Source: an uncultured Alphaproteobacteria bacterium (GTDB lineage Bacteria; Pseudomonadota; Alphaproteobacteria; HIMB59). From it: a DNA stretch of 64,000 nucleotides. The DNA is taken from positions 124,001 to 188,000 of the forward strand of contig CACGPU010000001.1 of NCBI GenBank assembly GCA_902575065.1. The letters run 5' to 3'. Positions 9,061 through 19,649 of this stretch are shown here, piece by piece (the first letter of the stretch is position 1; each line of letters starts with the position of its first letter). The position numbers and the translations under genes were made by a program. The notes under the pieces were generated by a model. It ran no database searches. It worked only from the letters and a program-made list of their open reading frames with translations, and was not told the DNA's origin.

Positions 9061-11077
9061 TAAAAATTATCTCAATTTTAAATCCAGAATAACTGTTCGT
9101 TGTTATATTCATCTTATGGGAGTTGTCAGTAATTATTTTATTTATTAAAGATAATCCCAATCCAGATGAATTTTTAGTTGAAAAATATGGTTTAATAAGG
9201 TCATTGATATCACCGTCAAATCCTGGACCATTGTCAAAGAAAGTTAAAATTAGCTTTTTATCAGTTTTGTTTAAACTTATATCAATTGCTGGATTATTAG
9301 TTGACTCTAAAGCTTCTATTGAATTTTTGAAAAGATTATTAAAAATAATATCCAAGTAGGAATGATCAAAATTGACAAACAAATTATCTTCAAATTTATA
9401 ATTGATTGAAATTTTATCATAATTTCTCTTATATTCTTCAATATAAACTAAACAAATCTCTGATAAATTTAATTTAGTAATATTGGCCTTAGGTAATCTT
9501 GCATAGGTAGAGAATTCATTAACTAAGTTTTGAATTAAAAAAATTTGTCTCTTAATAGATTTAATTGAATTAATTAATTCTTCGTCTTCAAGTTGACTTT
9601 CTATGAATTCTGTTGATAAGAGCATTGGTGTTAATGGATTTTTTATCTCATGTGAAATCTTTCTAGCAAGATCAGCAATAGCATTATTCTTTTCAGCAAA
9701 TATTAAGTCAGTGTAATCGTTAAAAATTATTATTTGATCAAATAAAGAATTATTTTCAATAAATATAGATTTTACAAAAAAATACTTTTGGATATCTTCT
9801 AAATTAACTTCTAAATTTATTTCATATGATTTTCTGTAAAAATTTTCGGTATCATTAAAATGATTTGATAATAATTTAGTAAAGTTTTGAAATGATGTTT
9901 TTTTTTTAGTACTAAAAATAAATGATGCAGAATTTTTAAAAATCATAGATTTATTATTTAAAACAAAGATTCCATAAGGTGAATTTTCTATAATATTATT
10001 TATAAAACTTAATTGATCATTAATGGTTGAATTAACTTCTTGTAGATTATTTTTCTGATTAATTATAGTTTTGCTCATTTCATGAAAAGAGTTTGTTAAT
10101 ATAGAAATATCATCTTTATCACTTAATTTTTCAAATTCTAGTTGTTTATATTTTCCTTTTCTTAGATCTTTTATTGAATTATTTAAGTCTCTAATTGGTT
10201 TTGCCAATCTAAAACTAAAGTTTGTTCCAATTATAATGAATATGAAAATTAAACTTGTTGAGAGAATTATATAAATAGTAAAAAACGTTATTTGAATATT
10301 TCTTTTATTATTATCAATTGAATTTATAGCTTCGTATGATTGTACTATGTTTTGATAGTAATTTAATGTCTCTAAATCAATATTCTTAAGTAATAATAAA
10401 TAATTTGAGTTATTTAAGTTTATTTTAGAGAAAAGCTGATCGTTTGAAAAAAAAATAGTGATATCGTTTTCACTTCTAACACTTGCATCTTTTAAATTGT
10501 CATCTGATAAAAAAATTTTTTCTTCAGAGATATGTTCTATAAATTGGTTACCATTTCTATAGTTGTATACAGTTGTAATGTTGAATCTTTTTATAATATC
10601 TCTATCTATTAATCTTTCAGAAAGTACGTAATTTCTTATAAATTTTGAATCTGTAATTAGGTCTCGCTCTGTTTGATTTATATATTTCTGTGCCAATTGA
10701 TAGGAATTGTTTACAGTAGATTTAAATGCAGGACCTAGCCAAGTGCTCACCTCAATATTAAAAAAAATTGCAGATGCCAAAAGTATAATTCCACTTGGAA
10801 TTATTGAAAAAAGACCAAAAAAAAGAAAAAATTTGTTAAAAAGTCTCAGACCTACCACAGAACGTTTTTTATATTTTAAATAATTAATAAGAAAAATAGT
10901 TAAATATAAAAGAAGTACTAGGAGAAAAACAAAATCTGCAATTAAAATATATTGAATAAACTCTACATTACGAATTATTTCATTTGTTGAAATAAGTGAA
11001 TATACAGTTAGAGCAAAAAGAGTTATAAAAATAGATATTAATATAAATGCAGAAAATTTATTAAAATAATTTGACAT
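9038..11077 (-). CDS. ntrY: NtrY-like sensor histidine kinase
   Basis: N-terminal TM helices, HAMP, PAS, H-box ADLARKISHEIKNPLTPM, ATPase domain DNGPGF...SSGLGLSL. Confidence 0.9.
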   Translation of the reverse strand: MSNYFNKFSAFILISIFITLFALTVYSLISTNEIIRNVEFIQYILIADFVFLLVLLLYLTIFLINYLKYKKRSVVGLRLFNKFFLFFGLFSIIPSGIILLASAIFFNIEVSTWLGPAFKSTVNNSYQLAQKYINQTERDLITDSKFIRNYVLSERLIDRDIIKRFNITTVYNYRNGNQFIEHISEEKIFLSDDNLKDASVRSENDITIFFSNDQLFSKINLNNSNYLLLLKNIDLETLNYYQNIVQSYEAINSIDNNKRNIQITFFTIYIILSTSLIFIFIIIGTNFSFRLAKPIRDLNNSIKDLRKGKYKQLEFEKLSDKDDISILTNSFHEMSKTIINQKNNLQEVNSTINDQLSFINNIIENSPYGIFVLNNKSMIFKNSASFIFSTKKKTSFQNFTKLLSNHFNDTENFYRKSYEINLEVNLEDIQKYFFVKSIFIENNSLFDQIIIFNDYTDLIFAEKNNAIADLARKISHEIKNPLTPMLLSTEFIESQLEDEELINSIKSIKRQIFLIQNLVNEFSTYARLPKANITKLNLSEICLVYIEEYKRNYDKISINYKFEDNLFVNFDHSYLDIIFNNLFKNSIEALESTNNPAIDISLNKTDKKLILTFFDNGPGFDGDINDLIKPYFSTKNSSGLGLSLINKIITDNSHKMNITTNSYSGFKIEIIFNDKNISN

Positions 11078-12210
11078 TAATTAACTCTAAAATTCATTTT
11101 ATTCTTTTAGCAGGTGGTAATAGTTTAAGATTTTCATCTAATACTAATAAGCTTTTAGCTAAATTTAAAAATAATAATTTACTTACACATAATATTGAAT
11201 TTCTTAAAGAACTTAAATTTAAAAAGATAACAGTAATTGTTAATAATCTAAAAGATACCAATATTAACATTTTTGGCAATTTAGAGTTAATTAAAGGAGG
11301 AAAAACAAGATCAGAAAGTGTAAAAAACGCTCTAAAAAAATCCAAATATAAATCAAAATATGTGCTAATACATGATGTAGCTAGACCGTTAAATTCTCAA
11401 AAATTAATCAAAAACATAATTAGATATTTAGTAGAAAGAAAATACGATTGTGTAGTTCCATATACTAAGTGTTCTGATACTGTTGTAGTTGGTCATGATA
11501 ATATAGACCGAGAAGAACTTAAACTTATCAAAACACCACAAGGCTTTATTAAAAATAAAATTATTTTTTTACATAACAAAAATAATAAAAAATTGTTAAC
11601 AGATGACAGTCAACTTTTTAGGAATGAAAAAAATAAATTTAAAATAAAATATTTATTGCAAAATGAAATAAATATAAAAATTACTTACAAAGCTGAATTA
11701 GAAACATTAAATAACTTAATTGAAAATAATATCTTAGTTGGAATTGGTTATGATATACACAGAACTATCAAATCTAATAAAAATAATTTATTAAAACTTG
11801 GTGGTGCAAAAATAAATTCAAAAATAAAAATTATTTCTCACTCAGACGGAGATGTAATACTACATGCTATTACAGACTCTATTCTAGGAGCGTTATCTCT
11901 GAGAGATATAGGTACCTATTTTCCAAATAACAAAAGAAACTTTAATAGAGACTCAATAGACTTTTTAAATTATGCTTTAAGCAAAATGGTATCAAAGAAA
12001 AAGATGATAAATAATATTGATCTAATGATTGTTTCAGAAGAACCTAAAATTAATCCTCATTTTAAAAAGATTTTAAACAGTATTTCAAGGAGCCTTAATA
12101 TCAATAAAAATAGAATTTCTATAAAAGCAACTACTAATGAAAAATCAGGACTAATAGGTAGAGGAGATTTTATAGCCTGTTGGTCGAATGTTTCTCTTAG
12201 GGAAAACTAA
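11071..12210 (+). CDS. ispDF: Bifunctional IspD/IspF (MEP cytidylyltransferase / MEcPP synthase)
   Basis: Isp[17 protein letters not shown]; Isp[31 protein letters not shown] is the only plausible strong start. Confidence 0.93.
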   Translation: MTLINSKIHFILLAGGNSLRFSSNTNKLLAKFKNNNLLTHNIEFLKELKFKKITVIVNNLKDTNINIFGNLELIKGGKTRSESVKNALKKSKYKSKYVLIHDVARPLNSQKLIKNIIRYLVERKYDCVVPYTKCSDTVVVGHDNIDREELKLIKTPQGFIKNKIIFLHNKNNKKLLTDDSQLFRNEKNKFKIKYLLQNEINIKITYKAELETLNNLIENNILVGIGYDIHRTIKSNKNNLLKLGGAKINSKIKIISHSDGDVILHAITDSILGALSLRDIGTYFPNNKRNFNRDSIDFLNYALSKMVSKKKMINNIDLMIVSEEPKINPHFKKILNSISRSLNINKNRISIKATTNEKSGLIGRGDFIACWSNVSLREN

Positions 12211-13115
12211 ATTATGTTTTTAAGTTTTTCAAAGTCTTCGTCTGCATGATAACTTGATCTAGTCATAGGTGAAGATGAAATCATTTTAAAACCGAGATTT
12301 AAACAGACATTATAAAGACTTTTAAACTCTTCAGGAGAATAAAATTTATGGACTTTTTCATGATGAATAGATGGTTGAAGGTATTGACCTATAGTTACAA
12401 AATCAATATTAGAATTTTTCATATCTTTTAGTACTTCAATTATTTCTGTATAATCCTCACCTAACCCAACCATAATACCTGACTTTGTAAATATTGATCT
12501 ATCGAATTCTTTAACTTCTCTTAAAAGCTTTAAACTCTCAATATAATTAGAACCAGGTCTTATTTGTTTATAAATTCTTGGAACTGTTTCTAAGTTGTGA
12601 TTAAAAACATCGGGCTTTACCTTCGCAATATCGATGTAGTTTCTATTTTTTCTTAAGAAATCGGGTGTTAAAATTTCTATTGTTGTATTATTAGATAGTT
12701 CTCTTATGTACTTAATAGTATCAATAAAATGTTGAGCACCACCGTCAGGTAAGTCATCTCTGTCAACACTCGTTACCACAACATGTTTAAGTCCTAATTT
12801 TAAAACAGATTTGGCAACGTTAAGAGGTTCCATTGGATCTGGTGGCTCAGAGGGTTTACCAGTTTTTACATTACAGAATGCACATGCTCTAGTACAGGTA
12901 TCTCCTAATATCATAAAAGTTGCGTGTTTTTTTTCCCAACATTCTCCGATATTTGGACATGCAGCTTCTTGACAGACAGTAACTAAGTTATGAGATTTAA
13001 CTATGTCTAGTGTCTCAAAATATTTTTTTGATGTTGGTGCTTTAACTTTTAGCCAATTAGGTTTTTTTAATGTCGTAGGATTAAATTTTTTAATTTTTTC
13101 TGGATGTCTGATCAT
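12207..13115 (-). CDS. lipA: Lipoyl synthase
   Basis: [13 protein letters not shown] and radical-SAM CTRACAFC motif. Confidence 0.97.
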   Translation of the reverse strand: MIRHPEKIKKFNPTTLKKPNWLKVKAPTSKKYFETLDIVKSHNLVTVCQEAACPNIGECWEKKHATFMILGDTCTRACAFCNVKTGKPSEPPDPMEPLNVAKSVLKLGLKHVVVTSVDRDDLPDGGAQHFIDTIKYIRELSNNTTIEILTPDFLRKNRNYIDIAKVKPDVFNHNLETVPRIYKQIRPGSNYIESLKLLREVKEFDRSIFTKSGIMVGLGEDYTEIIEVLKDMKNSNIDFVTIGQYLQPSIHHEKVHKFYSPEEFKSLYNVCLNLGFKMISSSPMTRSSYHADEDFEKLKNII

Positions 13116-13117
13116 TT

Positions 13118-14491
13118 TTAAAAATGCAAGGGTTTTTCAAAAGCTGATAAGACACTTTCATGAATAGACTCTGATAAAGTTGGATGTGCAAAAACAGTAT
13201 TAATAAATTCATCTTCTGTTGACTCAGATGAAATAGCTAAGCCAAATGTAGCTATCATTTCTGTAACATCAGGTCCGATAAGATGTGCACCCAATACCTC
13301 TCCCGTTTCAGAATTAAAGAGCGTTTTAACAAAACCATATGAGTTAGACATAGTTTGTGATTTGCCATTTGCTAAAAAGGGAAAATTACCGGTCTTGTAG
13401 GGAGTCTTATTGTCTTTAAGTTGTTTTTCAGTGAATCCAACAGTGGCTATTTGTGGTAAGCTATATATACAACCAGGGATATGATTTTCTTTTGGTTTAT
13501 GAGTATCATTACCTGTTGAAATATGAGTCACACAATTTATAGCGTCGTGCATTGCTTTATGAGCTAACCATGGGGCACCAATAATATCACCAATGGCATA
13601 TAAACCCTTAATATTTGTCTCATAATTGTGATTTGTATTTATGTAACCGGTATCAGATAGATTTAGGTTAAGGGAACTTATAAAATCTTTATCTATATTA
13701 GGTATAACACCTACAGATAGTATTAATGCATCACATGCAACGTTTTGGTCAATATTTTTAAAGGTTACGTTTTTTTTATCTTCTAAAATATTTTCAATTT
13801 TTGCATTTAACTCAAATTTAATACCCTTTTTTTCAAATATTTTTTTTGCTTCATTTGAAATGTCGTTATCAAATTGAGGTAATATCTTATTTTGAGACTC
13901 AAACACTGTAACATCCGAACCTAAAGCATTATAAATACTTGCAAACTCTATTCCAATAGCTCCTGATCCGATAATACATAATTTTTTTGGAAGAAATTTA
14001 GGTATCATTGCTTCTTTAGAGCTCCAAATTAAATTAGAAAATTTAATATCACCAATTGTTCTAGGTTTGCATCCTGTAGCAATAATCATATTCTTAGAGG
14101 AAATTTCATCTGAAGTTGTATTTACAAAAAATTCATTATCAATTTTTTTTGGATATGCTCGATGTTTATAAATATCTATTTTATTTTTTTTCATAAGTGA
14201 GTTAACGCCTTTTGATAAATTATCAGATGCTGTTCTTGACATTTCAACAACTTTATCTAAAGCAATTTTAGTAAGATCTTTCTTATCAAGCCCAAAATGA
14301 TTAGCCTCTTCCATGAATTCTGCTGAATGTAGTAATGATTTAGTTGGAATACATCCCCAATTAAGACATACACCTCCTAGTTTATCCTCTTCAAATAAAG
14401 CAACCTTCATACCAAGTTGTGCGGCTTTTATAGCAGCAACATAACCACCAGGACCGCCACCAACTATTGTTAAATCATAATTAATTGTCAT
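13118..14491 (-). CDS. lpdA: Dihydrolipoamide dehydrogenase (E3)
   Basis: [17 protein letters not shown], redox disulfide [14 protein letters not shown]-terminal HPTLSE. Confidence 0.97.
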   Translation of the reverse strand: MTINYDLTIVGGGPGGYVAAIKAAQLGMKVALFEEDKLGGVCLNWGCIPTKSLLHSAEFMEEANHFGLDKKDLTKIALDKVVEMSRTASDNLSKGVNSLMKKNKIDIYKHRAYPKKIDNEFFVNTTSDEISSKNMIIATGCKPRTIGDIKFSNLIWSSKEAMIPKFLPKKLCIIGSGAIGIEFASIYNALGSDVTVFESQNKILPQFDNDISNEAKKIFEKKGIKFELNAKIENILEDKKNVTFKNIDQNVACDALILSVGVIPNIDKDFISSLNLNLSDTGYINTNHNYETNIKGLYAIGDIIGAPWLAHKAMHDAINCVTHISTGNDTHKPKENHIPGCIYSLPQIATVGFTEKQLKDNKTPYKTGNFPFLANGKSQTMSNSYGFVKTLFNSETGEVLGAHLIGPDVTEMIATFGLAISSESTEDEFINTVFAHPTLSESIHESVLSAFEKPLHF

Positions 14492-15764
14492 CTGAAATAT
14501 TTTCTAAATTTTGTACAATACTAGAAAAAAATTGTGATGCTAAAACTCCATCAACAGCTCTATGATCACATGATAATGTCAAATTTATAAAACTCCCTAT
14601 TTCAATCTTACCTTTGTCCACAAAAACATCCTCAAAAATCTGTCCCACTGCTAATATGTATGTTTGTCCTGGTAAAATAATAGCATCAAAACTACGGATA
14701 TTAAATGAACCCAAATTAGATATACTTATGACACCATCTGACAGATCAGAGGGAGAAAGTTTATTATCTCTTGTTAAATTTATCTTTTCATTAAGATTGG
14801 AGTTGATTTCATTTAAACTAAAATTATTTATCTTTTTGATTATAGGCATTTTTAAGCCAAACTTAGAGTCAACGGCAATACCAATATTATGATCTTTATT
14901 AATAAAAAATTCACCATTATCTTTATATGTACAATTTGAGTCCGGAAATGCTTTGAATGCATTTGATATAGATTGCATTAATATCGCATTTAAAGAGTAC
15001 TTATTACCTTTTAATTTTTGATCTTTTCTAAATTTTAATAGGGTAGCCATATTCACTCTAGTATTTAAATAAAAATGTGGAATGTTATTTTTGGAATGTG
15101 TTGTTGCTTTTGCAATAGCTTGTCGTAATTTATTAACATTAGGGCTTTCAGACAAATGATTAGAGTCTGATACATCTCTTAAAATAATTCTATTATCTGG
15201 ACCAGTACCTTTTAATTTTGATAAATCTATAGATTTTTCATTTGAAATTTTTTTGGCAAGTGGAGATATAAATACTCTTATAGCTCCGTTATCAAAATTT
15301 TCATTTATATCAAGATCATCAGTATGTATTCTTCTTGAAATCGATTTTATTTTTGAAATATCTATATTTTTTTTTTGAGCTATTTTTTTAGCTAAGGGTG
15401 TAATTAATATTTTATCTGAAACAAAATCTTTATCATTTTTAGAAGGAATTATTTCTAAAGTTTGTATTTTATTATCTGAATTATTTTTTTTAAGAAAATT
15501 ATTTATATCCTCTTGTGTAAAAGTCAAATCGTCTGAAATTATTGCAACTAATTGATTAACGTTTGCTGTTTCACCCTCCTTGTATATTATTTTAGCAATA
15601 TACCCATCTTCTGGTGACTCGTACTCCATTGTAGCTTTATCTGTTTCAACTTCGAATAATACCTCACCACTTAATATTGGATCTTTTTCTTTTTTTATCC
15701 ACTTAACAATTTTACCCTCCTCCATTGTAGGAGATAAAGAAGGTAAATTAACTTCATATAACAT
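14481..15764 (-). CDS. pdhC: Pyruvate dehydrogenase E2 (dihydrolipoamide acetyltransferase)
   Basis: Lipoyl domain with ETDKATMEYES, two PSBD-like segments, catalytic LSCDHRAVDG. Confidence 0.96.
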   Translation of the reverse strand: MLYEVNLPSLSPTMEEGKIVKWIKKEKDPILSGEVLFEVETDKATMEYESPEDGYIAKIIYKEGETANVNQLVAIISDDLTFTQEDINNFLKKNNSDNKIQTLEIIPSKNDKDFVSDKILITPLAKKIAQKKNIDISKIKSISRRIHTDDLDINENFDNGAIRVFISPLAKKISNEKSIDLSKLKGTGPDNRIILRDVSDSNHLSESPNVNKLRQAIAKATTHSKNNIPHFYLNTRVNMATLLKFRKDQKLKGNKYSLNAILMQSISNAFKAFPDSNCTYKDNGEFFINKDHNIGIAVDSKFGLKMPIIKKINNFSLNEINSNLNEKINLTRDNKLSPSDLSDGVISISNLGSFNIRSFDAIILPGQTYILAVGQIFEDVFVDKGKIEIGSFINLTLSCDHRAVDGVLASQFFSSIVQNLENISDDN

Positions 15765-17134
15765 TAATTTATATATGACACTTTTTTTACAGCAGATACA
15801 ATTTCATCAGTGTTGGGTAATGCCAATTTTTCTAAATTTTCTGCATATGGCATTGGGACATCTTTTCCACTAACTTTAATTATTTCTGAGTCAAGGAAAT
15901 CAAAGCAATTTGATTGGATTAAATAAGATAAGTGTGATCCAAAACTTGTACTACCAAAGCCATCCTCAACAATTACAACTCTATTGGTTTTCTTAACGGA
16001 TTTATATATCAATTCTTCATCTAGAGGTTTAATTGATCTTAGATCTATAATATCAGGACTAATCCCTAGTTTTTCAATTGATGGAAGAGCGTTTAATATT
16101 CTTTGAACAGACATTGAAAAACCAATAATAGTGACATCTGTACCTTCTTTAATTAGATTGCCTTTGCCAATAGGAATTAAAAAATCTCTCTCTTCTGGAA
16201 CGTTGGTTTTTTCTTTATAAAGTAATTCATGTTCTAAAAAAACAACAGGATTGGGATTTCGAATAGATGATTTTAATAAACCTTTTGCATCTCTTGCATT
16301 TGAAGGAGCAATTACTATCAAGCCTGGAATATGAGAGAACCAAGATATAAAACATTGGCTATGTTGTGCTCCAACTCTAGCCGCAGCACCATTTGGGCCT
16401 CGAAAAACTATAGGAACATTTATTTCTCCACCTGACATGTATAAAGATTTAGCAGCAGAATTAACTATTTGATCAATTGCTTGCATAGAAAAATTAAAAG
16501 TCATAAATTCACATATTGGCTTGAGTCCTGCCATCGCTGCTCCAATAGCTAAACCAGTAAAACCATGCTCAGAAATAGGAGTATCTAAAACCCTTTTTGA
16601 TCCAAATTTATTAAGAAGCCCTTGGGTTACTTTATAAGCACCATCGTATTCAGCTACCTCTTCTCCTAAAAGAAAAACGTCTTTGTCATATTTCATTTCT
16701 TCTTCAATAGCTTGATTCAATGCCTCTCTCATAGATATTTCTTTTTCAGACCAATTCTTTTCATCTGAATTTTCTTTTGTTTGATTTAAAAGAGAATTCA
16801 TAGAAATTTTTACTTCTGTTGCAGGCTGTTCAGATCCGTTAGAGGAGACTTGTGGAGATTTTTCAATAGGTTTTTCTGATATCTCCTCTATTTCCTCACC
16901 TTCAACTTTAAGTAGAGCTATCTCTGTATTAACACTTATATTTTCAGTTCCCTCTTTAACTAGTATTTTCTCAACTTTACCATCATCGGGTGACTCTAAT
17001 TCCATAGTAGCTTTATCAGTCTCAATTTCTGCTAAAATATCTCCTGAAACTACACTATCTCCCTCTTTAACTAACCATTTTACTAAGTTACCTGTTTCCA
17101 TTGTTGGAGATAAAGCTGGTAGAAGTATTTTCAT
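15764..17134 (-). CDS. pdhB: Pyruvate dehydrogenase E1 beta with N-terminal lipoyl domain
   Basis: Lipoyl ETDKATMELES followed by the transketolase-like E1 beta domain (MREALNQAIEEEM...DTPISEHGFTGLAIGAA). Confidence 0.96.
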   Translation of the reverse strand: MKILLPALSPTMETGNLVKWLVKEGDSVVSGDILAEIETDKATMELESPDDGKVEKILVKEGTENISVNTEIALLKVEGEEIEEISEKPIEKSPQVSSNGSEQPATEVKISMNSLLNQTKENSDEKNWSEKEISMREALNQAIEEEMKYDKDVFLLGEEVAEYDGAYKVTQGLLNKFGSKRVLDTPISEHGFTGLAIGAAMAGLKPICEFMTFNFSMQAIDQIVNSAAKSLYMSGGEINVPIVFRGPNGAAARVGAQHSQCFISWFSHIPGLIVIAPSNARDAKGLLKSSIRNPNPVVFLEHELLYKEKTNVPEERDFLIPIGKGNLIKEGTDVTIIGFSMSVQRILNALPSIEKLGISPDIIDLRSIKPLDEELIYKSVKKTNRVVIVEDGFGSTSFGSHLSYLIQSNCFDFLDSEIIKVSGKDVPMPYAENLEKLALPNTDEIVSAVKKVSYIN

Positions 17135-18108
17135 AAATATACCTCGGTGTATAATTCTTTTAAATCTGGAAGTGGTGACTCAAGTGAAAATTTTTCTACA
17201 TCTTTAATTTGTTTCTTAATATCACTTTCAACATTTTTAATCGATTCCTCTTGAATTTTATAATCATTTAATAAAGTTTCTTTCATCATTAATACAGGGT
17301 CTATCTCTTTCATTTTATTTACTTCATCTTTAGTTCTGTATAGACCAGGATCAGACATTGAATGGCCTCTAAATCTATATGTATCCATTTCAATAATGTA
17401 GGGCTTAGAATTTTTTTCGATATATTCTCTTGCCCTTATAGCTGACTCACTTACATTAAAAAAATTCATACCGTCTACTTTTTCACCTTTAATGCCAAAT
17501 ACAGTTGCTCGTTCGTACAACTCACCTCCTGCTGCAGACCTTCCAATAGATGTACCCATTCCATATTTATTGTTTTCGATAATAAATAATACTGGTAAAT
17601 CCCAAAGTGATGCTAAATTAAATGCCTCAAAAACTTGGCCATTACTCATAGCTCCATCCCCTAAATAGACTCTTGAAATCTTTTTTTCGTTTCTGTATTT
17701 GTGTGCGAAACCTATACCAACGCCTAAAGGTACTTGTGCTCCAACGATACCATGTCCACCATAAAATCTATTAGCTTTGGAGAACATGTGCATTGATCCA
17801 CCCTTGCCTTTTGAAATTCCATCTTTCCTTCCAGTTAATTCAGCCATTACTAGTTTAGGATCTACTCCACGAGCTAATATATGTCCATGATCTCTATAAG
17901 CAGTGATAACGGTATCCTCTGAGTTAATAGAAGAAAGAATACCTATTACAACAGCCTCTTGGCCAATGTATAAATGACAAAAACCTCCAATTTTTCCAGC
18001 TCCATATAATTGAGCAGCTTTCTCTTCAAATTTTCTAATTAAAAACATTTTTTCGTAAAACTTCAGTAACTGGTCGTTTGTAAAATTATTTTTGTTTTTT
18101 TTATTCAT
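17131..18108 (-). CDS. pdhA: Pyruvate dehydrogenase E1 alpha
   Basis: ThDP-binding GDGAMSNGQVFEAFNLASLWDLPVLFIIENNKYGMGT. Confidence 0.96.
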   Translation of the reverse strand: MNKKNKNNFTNDQLLKFYEKMFLIRKFEEKAAQLYGAGKIGGFCHLYIGQEAVVIGILSSINSEDTVITAYRDHGHILARGVDPKLVMAELTGRKDGISKGKGGSMHMFSKANRFYGGHGIVGAQVPLGVGIGFAHKYRNEKKISRVYLGDGAMSNGQVFEAFNLASLWDLPVLFIIENNKYGMGTSIGRSAAGGELYERATVFGIKGEKVDGMNFFNVSESAIRAREYIEKNSKPYIIEMDTYRFRGHSMSDPGLYRTKDEVNKMKEIDPVLMMKETLLNDYKIQEESIKNVESDIKKQIKDVEKFSLESPLPDLKELYTEVYL

Positions 18109-18109
18109 C

Positions 18110-18397
18110 TTAATCTAATTTTAATATGGTCTCTCCATCTTGAATATTAGGGTTATTCTGCTTTGTAATTTCATCAATATAATCCTCTTTATTAGAATAG
18201 AAAGAGTGTAAATCAATATTAATATCTAACATTTTTTGATCGAGATTGGATTGCAATTTTTTATACATTTTTTCCTCAAATTGATAAATTAAGTAATTTC
18301 CAATATTGAACTTTCCATAAACTGTGTGATATATCAGGTAAATCAATACAAATATAAAAAAGAAATTTATTAAACTACTAGCTTTTAAAAACTTCAC
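18110..18397 (-). CDS. FtsB/DivIC-like septum formation initiator
   Basis: 95 aa with N-terminal TM and coiled coil, between eno and pdhA as in other Alphaproteobacteria. Confidence 0.65.
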   Translation of the reverse strand: MKFLKASSLINFFFIFVLIYLIYHTVYGKFNIGNYLIYQFEEKMYKKLQSNLDQKMLDINIDLHSFYSNKEDYIDEITKQNNPNIQDGETILKLD

Positions 18398-19649
18398 TTA
18401 ATTCACCAGCATACCCTTTAATATTGTCATTTTCTGATATTCTAAGTAACTGATTGTATTTTGCAACTCTATCAGATCTAGCTAATGAACCAGTTTTAAT
18501 CAAAGGACAGCGTGAAGCAACAGCTAAATCTGAGATAAAAGAATCTTCAGTTTCTCCTGACCTATGAGACATAATTGATGCAAAACTATTATCTGTCGCT
18601 AAATTGATAGCTTCTAAAGTTTCTTTAACTGTGCCTATTTGATTCAATTTAATTAAAATACTGTTAGCTTGTTTTTCATCTATACCAGTTTGCAACTTTT
18701 GTATATTTGTAACAAAAAGATCATCACCAACTAATCTTATCTTAGAACCAAGTTTATTTGTAATTTTAACCCAACCTTCGTAATCTTCTTCATTAAGTGC
18801 ATCTTCAATTGAAAAAATAGGATAGTTTTTACAAATATTTTCATAAACACTAATCATTTCTTCAGTTGAATATGAGTTACCTTCGAAATTATATTTTCCA
18901 TCAGAGTAAAACTCACTAGAAGCTGCATCTAATGAAATTTTAAAGTGATCATTTAATTTAAAGCCTGCTTTTGAAATTGAATTACATATTAAATCTAAAA
19001 CATCTAAATGAGATTTTAAATTAGGAGCAAAACCCCCTTCATCGCCAAGATTAGTATTTAAAGATCTAGATTTTAATTCTTTTTTTATATTGGCTATTAC
19101 AGAATGTGTTGAAGATAAAGCTTCAGTTAAAGATTTAAATCCTATTGGTAAAATCATAAACTCTTGAAAATCAACATCATTATCAGCATGTTGTCCGCCA
19201 TTTATTACATTCAACATTGGAACAGGAATAATTAAATTATCTAAACCCTGAGAAAGAAATATTGCACCAAAGTTTGCATAAGACCAAGCCTTATAATATG
19301 CGAGACTAAGAGATAAAATAGCGTTTGCTCCATAATTTGATTTATTTTCTGTGCCATCTAAATCTATTAGGAGTTGATCAAATTCTCTGAAATCAGCAAA
19401 ACTTTTATCTAAAATTTTTGGTTTTATGAGTTTGTTAACATTAGATACAGCTTTTAAGACACCTTTGCCACTCATTCTATTTGTGTCTAAATCTCTTAAT
19501 TCTAATGCTTCAAATTTTCCTGTAGATGCACCTGATGGAACCATTCCACGAAATGGATATGGTATATTTTCAAATATCATTTCACATTCTACAGTTGGGT
19601 TACCCCTACTATCAAAAATTTCTCTTGCTGTTATATTTTTAATTTTCAT
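18378..19649 (-). CDS. eno: Enolase
   Basis: REIFDSRGNPTVE, GGQHADNDVDFQEFMILP, MSHRSGETEDSF. Confidence 0.98.
   Translation of the reverse strand: MKIKNITAREIFDSRGNPTVECEMIFENIPYPFRGMVPSGASTGKFEALELRDLDTNRMSGKGVLKAVSNVNKLIKPKILDKSFADFREFDQLLIDLDGTENKSNYGANAILSLSLAYYKAWSYANFGAIFLSQGLDNLIIPVPMLNVINGGQHADNDVDFQEFMILPIGFKSLTEALSSTHSVIANIKKELKSRSLNTNLGDEGGFAPNLKSHLDVLDLICNSISKAGFKLNDHFKISLDAASSEFYSDGKYNFEGNSYSTEEMISVYENICKNYPIFSIEDALNEEDYEGWVKITNKLGSKIRLVGDDLFVTNIQKLQTGIDEKQANSILIKLNQIGTVKETLEAINLATDNSFASIMSHRSGETEDSFISDLAVASRCPLIKTGSLARSDRVAKYNQLLRISENDNIKGYAGELSEVFKS

Noticed and set aside
9123-9359. Plus-strand 78-aa ORF antisense to ntrY
   Set aside because: Mirror of the conserved histidine kinase ATPase region; no start/SD support or domain.
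11071-12210. IspD-IspF fusion as a novelty
   Set aside because: Bifunctional IspDF is a common alphaproteobacterial arrangement.
15764-17134. Lipoyl domain fused to PDH E1 beta as a novelty
   Set aside because: Already known in Alphaproteobacteria; described as a feature only.
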